Shown piece after piece: positions 1-6,620 of a stretch of 7,732 bases of DNA. The stretch's first letter is position 1; each line of letters starts with the position of its first letter. The translations under genes were made by a program, and so were the position numbers. The notes under the pieces are model-generated. The model saw only the letters and a list, made by a program, of their open reading frames with translations, searched no databases and was not told where the DNA came from. Source of the stretch: Chitinophagaceae bacterium (GTDB taxonomy: Bacteria; Bacteroidota; Bacteroidia; Chitinophagales; Chitinophagaceae). The stretch spans positions 1 to 7,732 of the forward strand of contig JAHEZA010000096.1 of assembly GCA_023251335.1 (NCBI GenBank). The letters are read 5' to 3'.

Positions 1-23
1 TGATTGAATTCCAAATTTAAAGC

Positions 24-45
24 AAAAAAAACCGAGGTTGTCGGT
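24..45 (-). terminator. Probable intrinsic terminator after hemB
   Basis: Read on the minus strand, ACCGA, a five-base loop (CAACC) and TCGGT form a short hairpin, followed directly by a run of T. It lies about 55 bases past the hemB stop, where the minus-strand cluster should end. The stem is only 5 bp, so the call rests mainly on the T tract and the position. Confidence 0.55.
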
Positions 46-49
46 GCGC

Positions 50-105
50 ATTGCTCATTCACCATTGACGATTGCTCATTCACCATTGCCCATTCATCAT
101 TCACG
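50..105. repeat. Family A short repeat block at the hemB 3' end
   Basis: An 18-base unit (attgctcattcaccattg) occurs twice without mismatch, at 50-67 and 71-88, with a period of 21. It continues into further related units up to about 105. A 19-base stretch at 78-96 (attcaccattgcccattca) is identical to 4940-4958 inside hemC, in the same orientation. Read on the minus strand, the block begins with GTGAATGATGAATGG, and its first TGA is the hemB stop codon. The block lies between hemB and the probable terminator. It looks like a dispersed low-complexity repeat of the kind seen in some Bacteroidota. Its function is unknown. Confidence 0.8.
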
Positions 106-1075
106 ACAACAGCTTACAGGCATCTTTTGCAAAATAAGTCGCAATCAAATCTGCACCGGCTCGCCTGATGGAAGTGAGGCTTTCCAGAATCGCTTTGTTT
201 TCATCAATCCAACCCATTTTTGCAGCGGCTTTTATCAAGGCATATTCGCCACTGACATGATAGGCGCTGACAGGAATGCGTACACTATTTTTTACTTCTC
301 GTATGACATCGAGATATGCCATCGCCGGTTTCACCATCACTATGTCTGCGCCTTCTTCTTCATCCGCCAGCGCTTCTTTTACTGCTTCTATACGATTAGC
401 ATAATTCATCTGGTATGTTTTTTTATCACCAAAGCCTGGCGCGGAATCCAATGCGTCCCTGAATGGGCCATAAAAACAGGAAGCATATTTAGCGCTGTAC
501 GCCATGATTCCTACTTTAGTAAAGTTGTTTTCCTCGAATGCATGGCGAATAGCGCCAATGCGGCCATCCATCATATCGCTGGGCGCTACAAAATCAGCTC
601 CTGCTGCAGCATGGCTCAGACTCATTTTTACCAGGGCTTCTACCGTTTCATCGTTTACGATTTCTCCATCCTTTACAATTCCATCGTGTCCGTAGGAAGA
701 ATAAGGATCGAGTGCAACATCGGTCATGACGATCATATCAGGTACAGCGCTTTTTATAGCTTTAATACTTCGTTGCATTAATCCGTAAGGGTTCCAGGCT
801 TCTTTTCCGGTATTGTCTTTTAAATCGTCCGGAGCTTTTATGAATAGCAAAACACTTTTGATTCCCAGATCCCATAATTCTTTAACTTCCTTAATTGTGC
901 CATCTATGGAACGCCTGTAATAGCCTGGCATTGAGGGAATTTCAAAAACTATATTTTCACCTTCATCGATAAATAGGGGAGCGATAAAATCGCCGGGTTT
1001 AAGAAAGGTTTCGGCTACCATACTTCTGATGGCAGGATTGTTTCTTAATATTCTAGGTCGTTTTTGTAGGTACAT
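101..1075 (-). CDS. hemB: Delta-aminolevulinic acid dehydratase (porphobilinogen synthase)
   Basis: This cytosolic enzyme condenses two 5-aminolevulinate molecules into porphobilinogen, the monopyrrole that HemC uses. The 324-residue product is full length for the family. The two Schiff-base lysines are visible as K196 in SAKYAS and K249 in VMVKPAM. The metal-site region reads DVALDPYSSYGHDG (residues 119-132), with Ala and Asp where zinc enzymes carry cysteines. By established family knowledge this marks the zinc-independent, probably magnesium-using type. The start MYLQKRPRILRNNPAIR matches the usual N-terminus. It is the last gene of the minus-strand cluster, separated from the four-helix-bundle gene by 126 bases of repeats, so it may be transcribed partly on its own. 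The stop codon lies within a family A repeat, and the last residues (CKLLS) are probably close to the native end. Confidence 0.97.
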   Translation of the reverse strand: MYLQKRPRILRNNPAIRSMVAETFLKPGDFIAPLFIDEGENIVFEIPSMPGYYRRSIDGTIKEVKELWDLGIKSVLLFIKAPDDLKDNTGKEAWNPYGLMQRSIKAIKSAVPDMIVMTDVALDPYSSYGHDGIVKDGEIVNDETVEALVKMSLSHAAAGADFVAPSDMMDGRIGAIRHAFEENNFTKVGIMAYSAKYASCFYGPFRDALDSAPGFGDKKTYQMNYANRIEAVKEALADEEEGADIVMVKPAMAYLDVIREVKNSVRIPVSAYHVSGEYALIKAAAKMGWIDENKAILESLTSIRRAGADLIATYFAKDACKLLS

Positions 1076-1100
1076 AAAATCTGATTTATGATGGATAATG

Positions 1101-1135
1101 TATGACGTATGATGTATGATGTATGATGTATGATA
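1101..1135. repeat. 7-bp tandem repeat upstream of hemB
   Basis: Five consecutive copies of TATGATG are seen. The first copy reads TATGACG and the last TATGATA. They lie 26 to 60 bases upstream of the hemB start codon. The unit is the same motif as the family B repeats nearby (CATCATA on the other strand). Tandem arrays of this kind can change copy number by slippage. Any effect on hemB expression is inference. Confidence 0.85.
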
Positions 1136-1207
1136 TGATGATATCTGATGTCAGGACTAATTGAACCTCAAATCATAGATCGGATATCTCCAAATCATAA
1201 ATCATAC
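1107..1207. repeat. Family B repeat with imperfect inverted arms between hemB and the four-helix-bundle gene
   Basis: The arms gtatgatgtatgat (1107-1120) and atcataaatcatac (1194-1207) are inverted and match at 13 of 14 positions. The middle contains GATATC twice and ATCATAGATC-like sequence, so the whole stretch is degenerate and partly palindromic. The right edge, 1190-1207, is a direct repeat (15 of 18 bases) of 1622-1639 at the hemF end. The TGA stop of the four-helix-bundle gene is part of the repeat. Confidence 0.75.
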
Positions 1208-1570
1208 GTTTTTTTTATTTTTATTTGTCTTTGAAGTTTTATCGGTGGCGGCAAAAATTGCAGTAAGTTGATTTGCTTCATCAATTAATCTATCAACTTC
1301 ATCTCCGACCTTTATTTCCGCATCTTTTACTACCTCCAGCCAATAGTGGCTTTCATCTGCTTCTTCCAAAACAATTTCAATTTTATAAATAAAATCCGAA
1401 TTTGATTTAGCTCTCGCAGTAGCTCTGTAATTTGCTCCTACCGAACCGGCTGACCTGATCAATTGCTTTGCAGTTTCGAAACCTGCAGCATTTCTTGGAA
1501 AATCACTGGAAAGTTTTATTACATCTACATGAAACTTTTTTGTTCTTTGTTGTAATTCTTTTCTAGTCAT
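1202..1570 (-). CDS. Four-helix-bundle protein of the 23S rRNA intervening-sequence (IVS/S23) family
   Basis: The 122-residue product is the usual size for this family. It shows the typical pattern: RTKKFHVDVIKLSSDFPRN near the N-terminus, then IRSAGSVGANYRATARAKS (about 38-56), then DFIYKIEIVLEEADESHYWL (about 59-78). These segments would form amphipathic helices of a small helical bundle. Relatives were first noticed in insertions within 23S rRNA genes, and related folds include the Avd accessory protein of diversity-generating retroelements. Their usual role as stand-alone genes is unknown. It has no recognisable link to heme synthesis, yet sits between hemF and hemB in the same orientation. 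Family B repeats bracket it (1590-1639 upstream, 1107-1207 downstream), and its last codons and stop (GTA TGA) belong to the repeat. This suggests a late arrival in the operon. The Lys/Asn-rich tail (KTSKTNKNKKNV) is probably disordered. Confidence 0.88.
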   Translation of the reverse strand: MTRKELQQRTKKFHVDVIKLSSDFPRNAAGFETAKQLIRSAGSVGANYRATARAKSNSDFIYKIEIVLEEADESHYWLEVVKDAEIKVGDEVDRLIDEANQLTAIFAATDKTSKTNKNKKNV

Positions 1571-1589
1571 GTACTTTTTTAGTCGCTAA

Positions 1590-1639
1590 AATAAATCATA
1601 AATTACATAAATCAGACATCACAAAATCAGAGATCATAC
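1590..1639. repeat. Family B repeat patch between hemF and the four-helix-bundle gene
   Basis: The patch consists of degenerate units such as aaatcataaat, aaatcagacatcac and atcagagatcatac. The edge caaaatcagagatcatac (1622-1639) matches 1190-1207 at 15 of 18 positions in the same orientation. The four-helix-bundle gene therefore lies between two direct copies. The hemF stop codon (TGA at 1634-1636) is inside the repeat. Confidence 0.75.
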
Positions 1640-2551
1640 ATTTATCCATTCTTTCGGTTGCAAACAAACCTGCAACAATTTATCTTCTTCGCTTCCTGGC
1701 TGCGGTTGATAATTATATTCAAACCGCACGGTTGGCGGAAGACTCATCAAAATACTTTCTGTTCTTCCATTGGTTTTTAATCCGAATAATGTTCCGCGAT
1801 CGTGAATTAAATTAAATTCCACATAACGCCCTCGCCTTACTTCCTGCCAATATTTATTCTCAGCAGTAAATGAACAATTTTTGCGTTTTTCTATTATGGG
1901 AAGATAAGAAGGAAGAAAAGCATTGCCACAGGCTTTTCCAAATTTTATCCAAAAATTTACATCCTGATCTTTAGTTGCGCGTTGATTATCGTAGAAGATT
2001 CCTCCAATGCCTCTGCGCTCATTATTTCTGTGTGTGTTTACAAAATAATTATCGCAAACCTTTTTAAATGCCGGATAAAAACTCGCATCAAATTCATCAC
2101 AAACACGTTTGTAGGTCTGATGAAAATGAATGGCATCTTCCTCAAATAAATAATAGGGTGTTAAGTCTGTGCCGCCGCCAAACCAGCGATCTGTCGACTC
2201 TTCATTTTCGTCATACAATTCAAACATGCGATAATTACAATGAACAGTTGGTACAAAAGGATTGATGGGATGCAACACCAAACTTAATCCACAGGCAAAC
2301 CATGTTGCACCATCTATCTTTAATTGTGATTTCATCGTATCAGAAACGTTTCCAAAAACAACTGAAGTGTTTACTCCGCCTTTTTCAAAAACATTTCCAT
2401 TGGAAATCACTCTCGTTTTGCCGCCGCCGCCTTCTTCACGTTCCCATTTATCTTCAATGAATTTTGCTTTGCTGTCACAACTTTCTAATTCGCCACAGAT
2501 GCGGTCTTGAAGGTCTTCAATATATTTTATCCATTTTTCTTTAATACTCAT
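1634..2551 (-). CDS. hemF: Oxygen-dependent coproporphyrinogen III oxidase
   Basis: HemF oxidatively decarboxylates two propionates of coproporphyrinogen III to vinyl groups with O2, giving protoporphyrinogen IX. With the start at 2551 (MSIKEKWIKYIEDLQDRIC) the product is 305 residues, close to the roughly 300 of E. coli HemF. An in-frame ATG at 2602 would add 17 residues read from repeat-like DNA and overlap the hemE tail, so it was rejected. Conserved signatures are all present: HPINPFVPTVHCNYRMFE (H94, H104), WFGGGTDLTPYY, DAIHFH (H142, H144), HRNNERRGIGG (H174), RRGRYVEFNL and GRTESILMSLPP. It lies 40 bases downstream of where full-length hemE would end, so it is probably co-transcribed with it. 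The C-terminal NV and stop come from a family B repeat. An O2-dependent enzyme here suggests an aerobic life style. Confidence 0.96.
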   Translation of the reverse strand: MSIKEKWIKYIEDLQDRICGELESCDSKAKFIEDKWEREEGGGGKTRVISNGNVFEKGGVNTSVVFGNVSDTMKSQLKIDGATWFACGLSLVLHPINPFVPTVHCNYRMFELYDENEESTDRWFGGGTDLTPYYLFEEDAIHFHQTYKRVCDEFDASFYPAFKKVCDNYFVNTHRNNERRGIGGIFYDNQRATKDQDVNFWIKFGKACGNAFLPSYLPIIEKRKNCSFTAENKYWQEVRRGRYVEFNLIHDRGTLFGLKTNGRTESILMSLPPTVRFEYNYQPQPGSEEDKLLQVCLQPKEWINV

Positions 2552-2575
2552 AAAATTAAATGTTGATCTTTCCCG

Positions 2576-2603
2576 ATTCACGATTGACAACTCAACACTC
2601 ACT
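2576..2603. repeat. Family A repeat-like patch at the hemE/hemF junction
   Basis: The sequence attcacgattgac at 2576-2588 matches attcaccattgac at 57-69 in 12 of 13 bases. It is followed by ctcaacactcact, which has the same style. The TGA that would end full-length hemE (2592-2594) lies inside it. The match is short, so assignment to the family is moderate. Confidence 0.55.
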
Positions 2604-2699
2604 CTCCTTTACCGCATCCACAAATGCCTTGGCATGGTCAACCGGGATATTAGGGGTGATCCCATGGCCCAGGTTAGCAATGTAATTTTGAACACCAAA
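2592..2699 (-). other. hemE: In-frame C-terminal remainder of hemE beyond a premature stop
   Basis: After the TAA at 2700-2702 the same reading frame continues for 35 codons to TGA at 2592-2594. It begins [20 protein letters not shown] and ends DAVKESEC. This is the expected end of uroporphyrinogen decarboxylase, including the GHGI motif whose histidine is an active-site residue in the family (His339 in the human enzyme). Read through, the protein would be 343 residues, exactly the family length. There is no frameshift: only one codon is wrong. A lysine (AAA), glutamine or glutamate codon would each be one base away. The remainder has no start codon of its own. Confidence 0.9.
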
Positions 2700-3623
2700 T
2701 TATTCAATCATCTTCTTTACTTCTTTTTTAATTTCTGCAACCGGCAATAATAATTTTGCGGGATCAAAGTTTCCCTGCAAAGTTATTTTATTACCAGTCA
2801 ACTCTCTTGCCATTGACGGTGATATGCACCAATCAATTCCCAAGGCTGATGCGTTGCTTTCGCTCAATTCTTTTAAGGCATACCAGCTTCCTTTTGGAAA
2901 TAAAATAACCGGTGCGTCATCTTTCAGTGCATCAGCAATTTGTAACAGATATTGCTGTGCAAAAAGTTTAAAATCCACAGGACTTAAACAGCCGCTCCAG
3001 CTATCGAAAACCTGTAAGACATCAGCACCCGCATTTACCTGTGCTTTCAAATATTTTATTGTCGCATTGGTAATTTTTTCTAACAACTGATGCGCCAATT
3101 CAGGTTGTGTAAAGCAAAACTGTTTTGCTTTTTCCCATGTTTTGCTTCCTTTGCCTTCTATCATGTAACACAAGATGGTAAATGGTGCGCCTGCAAATCC
3201 AATCAATGGAACACGACCATTCAATTCCTGTTTTGTTAATGACAACGCTTTTGTTACATAGCTTAATTTTTCTTCAATGCCATCAGTGGACAAACAATTA
3301 ATGTCTTTTTCTGTTTTGATAACGTTTGGCAAGACCGGCCCTTTACCTTCTTCCATCAACACCTCTAAGCCCATCGCTTGCGGAATTACAAGGATGTCAG
3401 AAAAAATAATGGCTGCATCTACGCCAATTCTATCAATAGGTTGCATGGTAATTTCTGCAGCTAATTCCGGCGTTTGTACCCTTGTAAAAAAATCATATTT
3501 TTCTCTCAACTTTATGTATTCTGGCAAATACCTTCCTGCCTGGCGCATCATCCATACGGGTGGTCTTTCCACTTTTTCTCTTCTTAATGCCCGTATTAAT
3601 AAATCATTCTTTAGTTGTTGCAT
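2700..3623 (-). CDS. hemE: Uroporphyrinogen decarboxylase, C-terminally truncated by an in-frame TAA
   Basis: HemE removes four acetate carboxyls from uroporphyrinogen III to give coproporphyrinogen III in the cytosol. The open frame gives 307 residues. Clear signatures are [10 protein letters not shown] (R27, R31 bind substrate), FSDILVIP (D76, the key acid), [12 protein letters not shown] (Y153) and DSWSG (S208), with GNFDP near residue 287. The frame then stops at KKMIE, although the missing end ([14 protein letters not shown] and onward) is present in the same frame immediately after the TAA. As written, the product lacks the conserved GHGI histidine and the last strand and helix of the barrel, so it may be inactive. 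Possible explanations are a true nonsense mutation, a base-calling or assembly error, or stop-codon readthrough; a single-base error is simplest. The start is 10 bases after the hemD stop, fitting one operon. Confidence 0.93.
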   Translation of the reverse strand: MQQLKNDLLIRALRREKVERPPVWMMRQAGRYLPEYIKLREKYDFFTRVQTPELAAEITMQPIDRIGVDAAIIFSDILVIPQAMGLEVLMEEGKGPVLPNVIKTEKDINCLSTDGIEEKLSYVTKALSLTKQELNGRVPLIGFAGAPFTILCYMIEGKGSKTWEKAKQFCFTQPELAHQLLEKITNATIKYLKAQVNAGADVLQVFDSWSGCLSPVDFKLFAQQYLLQIADALKDDAPVILFPKGSWYALKELSESNASALGIDWCISPSMARELTGNKITLQGNFDPAKLLLPVAEIKKEVKKMIE

Positions 3624-3633
3624 TTGATAATTT

Positions 3634-4335
3634 TTACCCTTTAAAATGTTGAATGGCCTGCGCCACTAAATTTTCCTTAGAAGGCGTTTTGGAAGTTATA
3701 ACTTTATGCGGTGAAAATGATTTTACCGAGGATGCTGTTGTGGTGCCAATTGCAAAAATCTGCGTTTGTCTTCCGATCTTATTTTTAAAAAAAAAGCTTG
3801 TTACTGCACTTGGGCTAAAAAATAAAATACCGTCATATTTTTTTGTTACGAGATGAGATGTTTGCCTGGTTTTGTAGACCACTATTTCCTCAAAATCTAT
3901 TTTATTCTTTTTTAATAATTCCGGCAACTCGTTTCTTCTTTGGTCTCCGCAAAAAAAAATTATTTTCTCATCAGATGAATTTTTAATAATTTTTTCAGCT
4001 AATTGTTGGGCATTGTCCGCAGTAGCCGAAATATTTTTTTCGCCAAATATTTGCATTGCAATTTTTCTTGTTGTGTTTCCAGTACAGTAAATTTTCCAAT
4101 CTGTTTTCCCTGGAATTTGTTTGCCTACTGCGCCCGCTGCATTCATACTTGTAAAGATGGCTGTAATATTTTCTTTTGACAATTCGTGAATTTTCTGCAC
4201 AGTTGGTTCATCAATGAATTCTTCAGTGCTGATAAAAGATATCTCATCAATGATGATATCATTTTTCCCGGCTTCTTTTATCAATGCTTCTCCAAGCGGC
4301 TTCGTGCTTAATACATGAAATTTACTCTTTTGCAT
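3634..4335 (-). CDS. hemD: Uroporphyrinogen-III synthase
   Basis: HemD cyclises hydroxymethylbilane with inversion of ring D to give uroporphyrinogen III. The family is poorly conserved, but the 233-residue product has the expected landmarks of its two lobes: [10 protein letters not shown] (61-70), [15 protein letters not shown] (127-141), [11 protein letters not shown] (172-182) and [11 protein letters not shown] (195-205). The start codon lies inside the end of hemC, with a 14-base overlap. The gene ends 10 bases before hemE. This arrangement implies translational coupling with hemC, whose unstable product it uses. Position between hemC and hemE supports the call strongly. The local sequence is AT-rich with several homopolymer A/T tracts, but the frame is intact. 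Confidence 0.93.
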   Translation of the reverse strand: MQKSKFHVLSTKPLGEALIKEAGKNDIIIDEISFISTEEFIDEPTVQKIHELSKENITAIFTSMNAAGAVGKQIPGKTDWKIYCTGNTTRKIAMQIFGEKNISATADNAQQLAEKIIKNSSDEKIIFFCGDQRRNELPELLKKNKIDFEEIVVYKTRQTSHLVTKKYDGILFFSPSAVTSFFFKNKIGRQTQIFAIGTTTASSVKSFSPHKVITSKTPSKENLVAQAIQHFKG

Positions 4336-5284
4336 TTCTTATATCCTGAATTATTTTTTTGACATCTTCATTTTTTAATAATTCTGCGGCTGCATCATTG
4401 CCTAAATTGCTGCTTCCATTTAACGCAGTTTTCTTTTCGATATCAAACCGTTTTGTTCCGTCCACGCTGCAAATATTTCCTTTAAAAATAATGTCATCAT
4501 TTTCAACTACTGCCAACGCACTTATAGGCGTGGAGCATCCACCAAATAATGTACGCAAAAAATCTCTTTCAATTTTTGTACAGATAAAAGTGGTTTCGTC
4601 ATTTAGCGGGCGGCAACTACCAAATGTAACATTGTCATCAGCTCTGCATGAAATAGTGATAGCACCTTGTGCGGGCGCTGGTACCATCCAATCCAGCTCA
4701 ATAGAATTTTCAGGTCGCAGATTAATTCGTTCAAGGCCTGCTGCTGCAAAGATGACGCCGTTCCAATCGTTTGCCTCTAATTTTCTCAAACGCGTGTTTA
4801 CATTTCCGCGTAAACTTTCGATTGTATGATTTGGATAGCGATGGAGCCATTGAGCTTTGCGTCGGATGCTGCTGGTTGCAATGATGAATGGCGAGTGGTG
4901 AATGGTGAGTGGTGAATGGTGAGTGGTTGCTAATTCATTATTCACCATTGCCCATTCACCCTTATATACAAGAATATCTTTGTAAGAAGCCCGCTTCAAA
5001 ACCGCTGCCTGCCTGATTCCTTTTGCAAGTTGGGTAGGCACATCTTTCATAGAATGGACAGCAATATCGATTCGTTTACTTAATAAAGCCGCATCAAGGG
5101 TTTTTGTAAATATTCCCTGGACACCTAATTCATAAAGAGGTGTAACTGTATTGAGATCACCTTCGCTTTTTATAAAAATTAATTCGGAATCTACTCCTGT
5201 TTCTTTAAGGAGATTTTGAACATGTGTTGCCTGCCATACAGCCAATTGGCTTTCACGCGTGCCTATCTTTATCTGTGTAGTCAT
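4322..5284 (-). CDS. hemC: Hydroxymethylbilane synthase (porphobilinogen deaminase) with an in-frame repeat insertion
   Basis: HemC polymerises four porphobilinogens into hydroxymethylbilane using a covalent dipyrromethane cofactor. The product is 320 residues. Motifs include IGTRESQLAVWQA (7-19), HSMKDVPTQL (catalytic Asp at 81), ATSSIRRKAQ, SLRGNVNTRLRKL, VPAPAQGAI and FGGCSTPISA, whose C250 carries the cofactor. Between ILVYK and IIATSS, about residues 109-134, lies an unusual His/Thr/Ser/Pro-rich stretch (TTHHSPLTIHHSPF) encoded by a palindromic family A repeat. From memory, the E. coli enzyme has a linker about half as long here, so the insertion adds roughly a dozen residues to a loop early in domain 2. 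All catalytic motifs remain, so the enzyme is probably active. The start overlaps the hemA stop as ATGA, and the end overlaps hemD by 14 bases. Confidence 0.96.
   Translation of the reverse strand: MTTQIKIGTRESQLAVWQATHVQNLLKETGVDSELIFIKSEGDLNTVTPLYELGVQGIFTKTLDAALLSKRIDIAVHSMKDVPTQLAKGIRQAAVLKRASYKDILVYKGEWAMVNNELATTHHSPLTIHHSPFIIATSSIRRKAQWLHRYPNHTIESLRGNVNTRLRKLEANDWNGVIFAAAGLERINLRPENSIELDWMVPAPAQGAITISCRADDNVTFGSCRPLNDETTFICTKIERDFLRTLFGGCSTPISALAVVENDDIIFKGNICSVDGTKRFDIEKKTALNGSSNLGNDAAAELLKNEDVKKIIQDIRNAKE
4884..4961. repeat. Palindromic family A repeat inserted inside hemC
   Basis: A 14-base unit (gagtggtgaatggt) occurs in tandem at 4893-4906 and 4907-4920, with a partial third copy to 4927. 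The right side (4940-4960) is inverted relative to 4897-4917: 18 of 21 positions can form Watson-Crick pairs and one more can wobble. The loop is about 22 bases. Bases 4940-4958 are identical to 78-96 beyond hemB. The insertion keeps the hemC frame open and encodes the His/Ser/Pro-rich loop. Confidence 0.88.
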
Positions 5285-6495
5285 ATTTCACTATCAAGAT
5301 AGCTATTAATCGCGGATACACATTGGCAACCCTTGTTATTTTTTTCTTTTAATTGTAAAGCAAGCGTAGAAACTATTTTATGTATTTTTTCTGAATTATT
5401 ATTTTCAGTAAAATAAATTTCACTTAATTCGAAGAGTTGTGATTTTACCATACGAAGCATAGGATTATTGAACTGTTGGCGATGCCAACCTTCGAGACTT
5501 TCCAGCGTGTTGTCAATTATCTTTAACGCTTTAGGTACTTCAGCCCTTCTGAGTGCAATTGTTTTATCCAGAATTTGAGATACCTCATCCACATTCAATA
5601 CTCTTGTTCCAGAAATATCGTTCATTGCAGGATCTACATTTTGGGGAACAGAAAGATCAAGAATCAATCTTGGTTTCAGATCGGTAAAAAATGAAGGGAG
5701 AACGGTATAGGAGTTTGCATTGGTATTTACTATTAGAATGTCTGCCTCATTACAGGATACTACCAGGTCTTTATAGGGGATAAATCGTGCATTATACTGC
5801 GCAGCCATTTTCTTTGCCTTTTCATCGGTTCTGTTCGTGACTGAAATATCGGCTCCGGGCAAATAATCCTTTAAATTTTTGGCGATATGATTTCCAAATT
5901 TTCCTGTGCCAACCAACAAGATTTTTTTATTAGTGAGATCTTTAATTTTTTCTTTAATGATTTCAATAGCGGCGTAGGCTACCGAAACAGTGCCTGAACT
6001 TAATCTGGTTTTTGTTTTAATTTCTTTAGATACCTGCAAGGCATAATTAATGGCACGTTCCATAAAACTGTTGAGGCAGTCTCTTTCTTTGGCCATCTTT
6101 GCCGAAAGCTTTAACTGCGAAAGAATTTCATAATCACCGATGATTTGCGAGTCCAGTCCTGATGCTACTTTGAACAAATGTTCTATAGCGTGAATACCAC
6201 GAAAAACATATCCCTGGCTGAGAAAATCCCCTATAGAATTATTGGTATTGTCGCAAAGCAATGCAGTAAGATCACCGGGCTCATCAGTGATGCCATAAAT
6301 CTCGGTTCTGTTACAGGTAGAAAGTACCATGCATCCTGCTATTTTGTTTCTAACAGATTGCTTTAAACAATTTACAGATTGTTCCGAAGTCAGGGAAAAT
6401 TTGCCCCGGATATCCATATCGCTTTTGCGATAATTGATACCAACAATGCAAAAATTATTTAAGGAATTGTGATATGTGCTGTCAGGATGTACCAT
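5281..6495 (-). CDS. hemA: Glutamyl-tRNA reductase
   Basis: HemA reduces glutamyl-tRNA(Glu) to glutamate-1-semialdehyde with NADPH, the first committed and usually rate-limiting step of the C5 pathway. The 404-residue product has the N-terminal catalytic domain with FCIVGINYRKSDMDIRGKF and the nucleophilic cysteine C61 in VLSTCNRTEIY. The segment SGLDSQIIGDYEILSQLK (about 112-129) follows, then a nucleotide-binding fold starting ILLVGTGKFG (about 192-201). LILDLSVPQNVDP and NVDEV come next, and then the dimerisation domain. The tail NNKGCQCVSAINSYL resembles the end I recall for Bacteroidota HemA. The next in-frame methionine (M27) would cut conserved sequence, so the 6495 start is preferred. 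A promoter-like box ends 10 bases upstream. It is the first gene of the operon and overlaps hemC by 4 bases. Confidence 0.97.
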   Translation of the reverse strand: MVHPDSTYHNSLNNFCIVGINYRKSDMDIRGKFSLTSEQSVNCLKQSVRNKIAGCMVLSTCNRTEIYGITDEPGDLTALLCDNTNNSIGDFLSQGYVFRGIHAIEHLFKVASGLDSQIIGDYEILSQLKLSAKMAKERDCLNSFMERAINYALQVSKEIKTKTRLSSGTVSVAYAAIEIIKEKIKDLTNKKILLVGTGKFGNHIAKNLKDYLPGADISVTNRTDEKAKKMAAQYNARFIPYKDLVVSCNEADILIVNTNANSYTVLPSFFTDLKPRLILDLSVPQNVDPAMNDISGTRVLNVDEVSQILDKTIALRRAEVPKALKIIDNTLESLEGWHRQQFNNPMLRMVKSQLFELSEIYFTENNNSEKIHKIVSTLALQLKEKNNKGCQCVSAINSYLDSEI

Positions 6496-6505
6496 TCTAT
6501 CTTCG

Positions 6506-6533
6506 CAAAAATATTTTTTAAACTATTTGCAAA
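6506..6533 (-). promoter_or_regulatory. Candidate Bacteroidota-type promoter for hemA
   Basis: On the minus strand TATTTTTG (6506-6513) fits the Bacteroidota -7 consensus TAnnTTTG. An upstream TTTG (6530-6533) is a possible -33 element, but the 16-base gap is shorter than the usual 19 or so. The box ends only 10 bases before the hemA ATG, so the leader would be very short. Confidence 0.45.
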
Positions 6534-6558
6534 AGTCATCAATTAGTCATTAAAAACC

Positions 6559-6572
6559 TAAGGCATACCTTA
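6559..6572. promoter_or_regulatory. Small inverted repeat midway between the divergent promoters
   Basis: TAAGG and CCTTA are separated by CATA. The centre lies close to halfway between the two TATTTTTG boxes at 6506-6513 and 6613-6620. It could be an operator for a regulator acting on both transcripts, but five-base arms also occur by chance. Confidence 0.25.
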
Positions 6573-6612
6573 AAAAATTTTGCATGGTTAATAATCCAAG
6601 CCGAAATCGATT

Positions 6613-6620
6613 TATTTTTG
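6613..6620 (+). promoter_or_regulatory. Candidate -7 box for hemH
   Basis: TATTTTTG matches TAnnTTTG and lies 32 bases before the ATG at 6653. No TTTG is found at the expected -33 distance. If real, transcription starts downstream of the alternative ATG at 6584, which favours 6653 as the hemH start. Confidence 0.4.

Noticed and set aside
38..781. Long open frame of 247 codons on the plus strand opposite hemB
   Set aside because: It is antisense to the clearly conserved hemB frame, its N-terminus is translated from the family A repeat, and it shows no recognisable domain.
1081..1210. Possible CRISPR array in the regularly repeated sequence
   Set aside because: The units are only 7 bases in direct tandem, with no unique spacers of constant length and no cas genes nearby.
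1202..1570. Possible diversity-generating retroelement, because the protein resembles the Avd fold
   Set aside because: No reverse transcriptase, template repeat or variable-repeat gene is present in the window.
2552..2602. Longer hemF start at 2602
   Set aside because: The additional 17 residues come from repeat-like DNA, do not resemble HemF, and would overlap the hemE tail.
2592..2702. Frameshift as the cause of the hemE interruption
   Set aside because: The downstream HemE sequence is in the same frame as the upstream part; only one codon, TAA, separates them.
2700..2702. Selenocysteine or pyrrolysine decoding at the hemE stop
   Set aside because: Those use UGA and UAG; this codon is UAA, and family members do not use such residues at this place.
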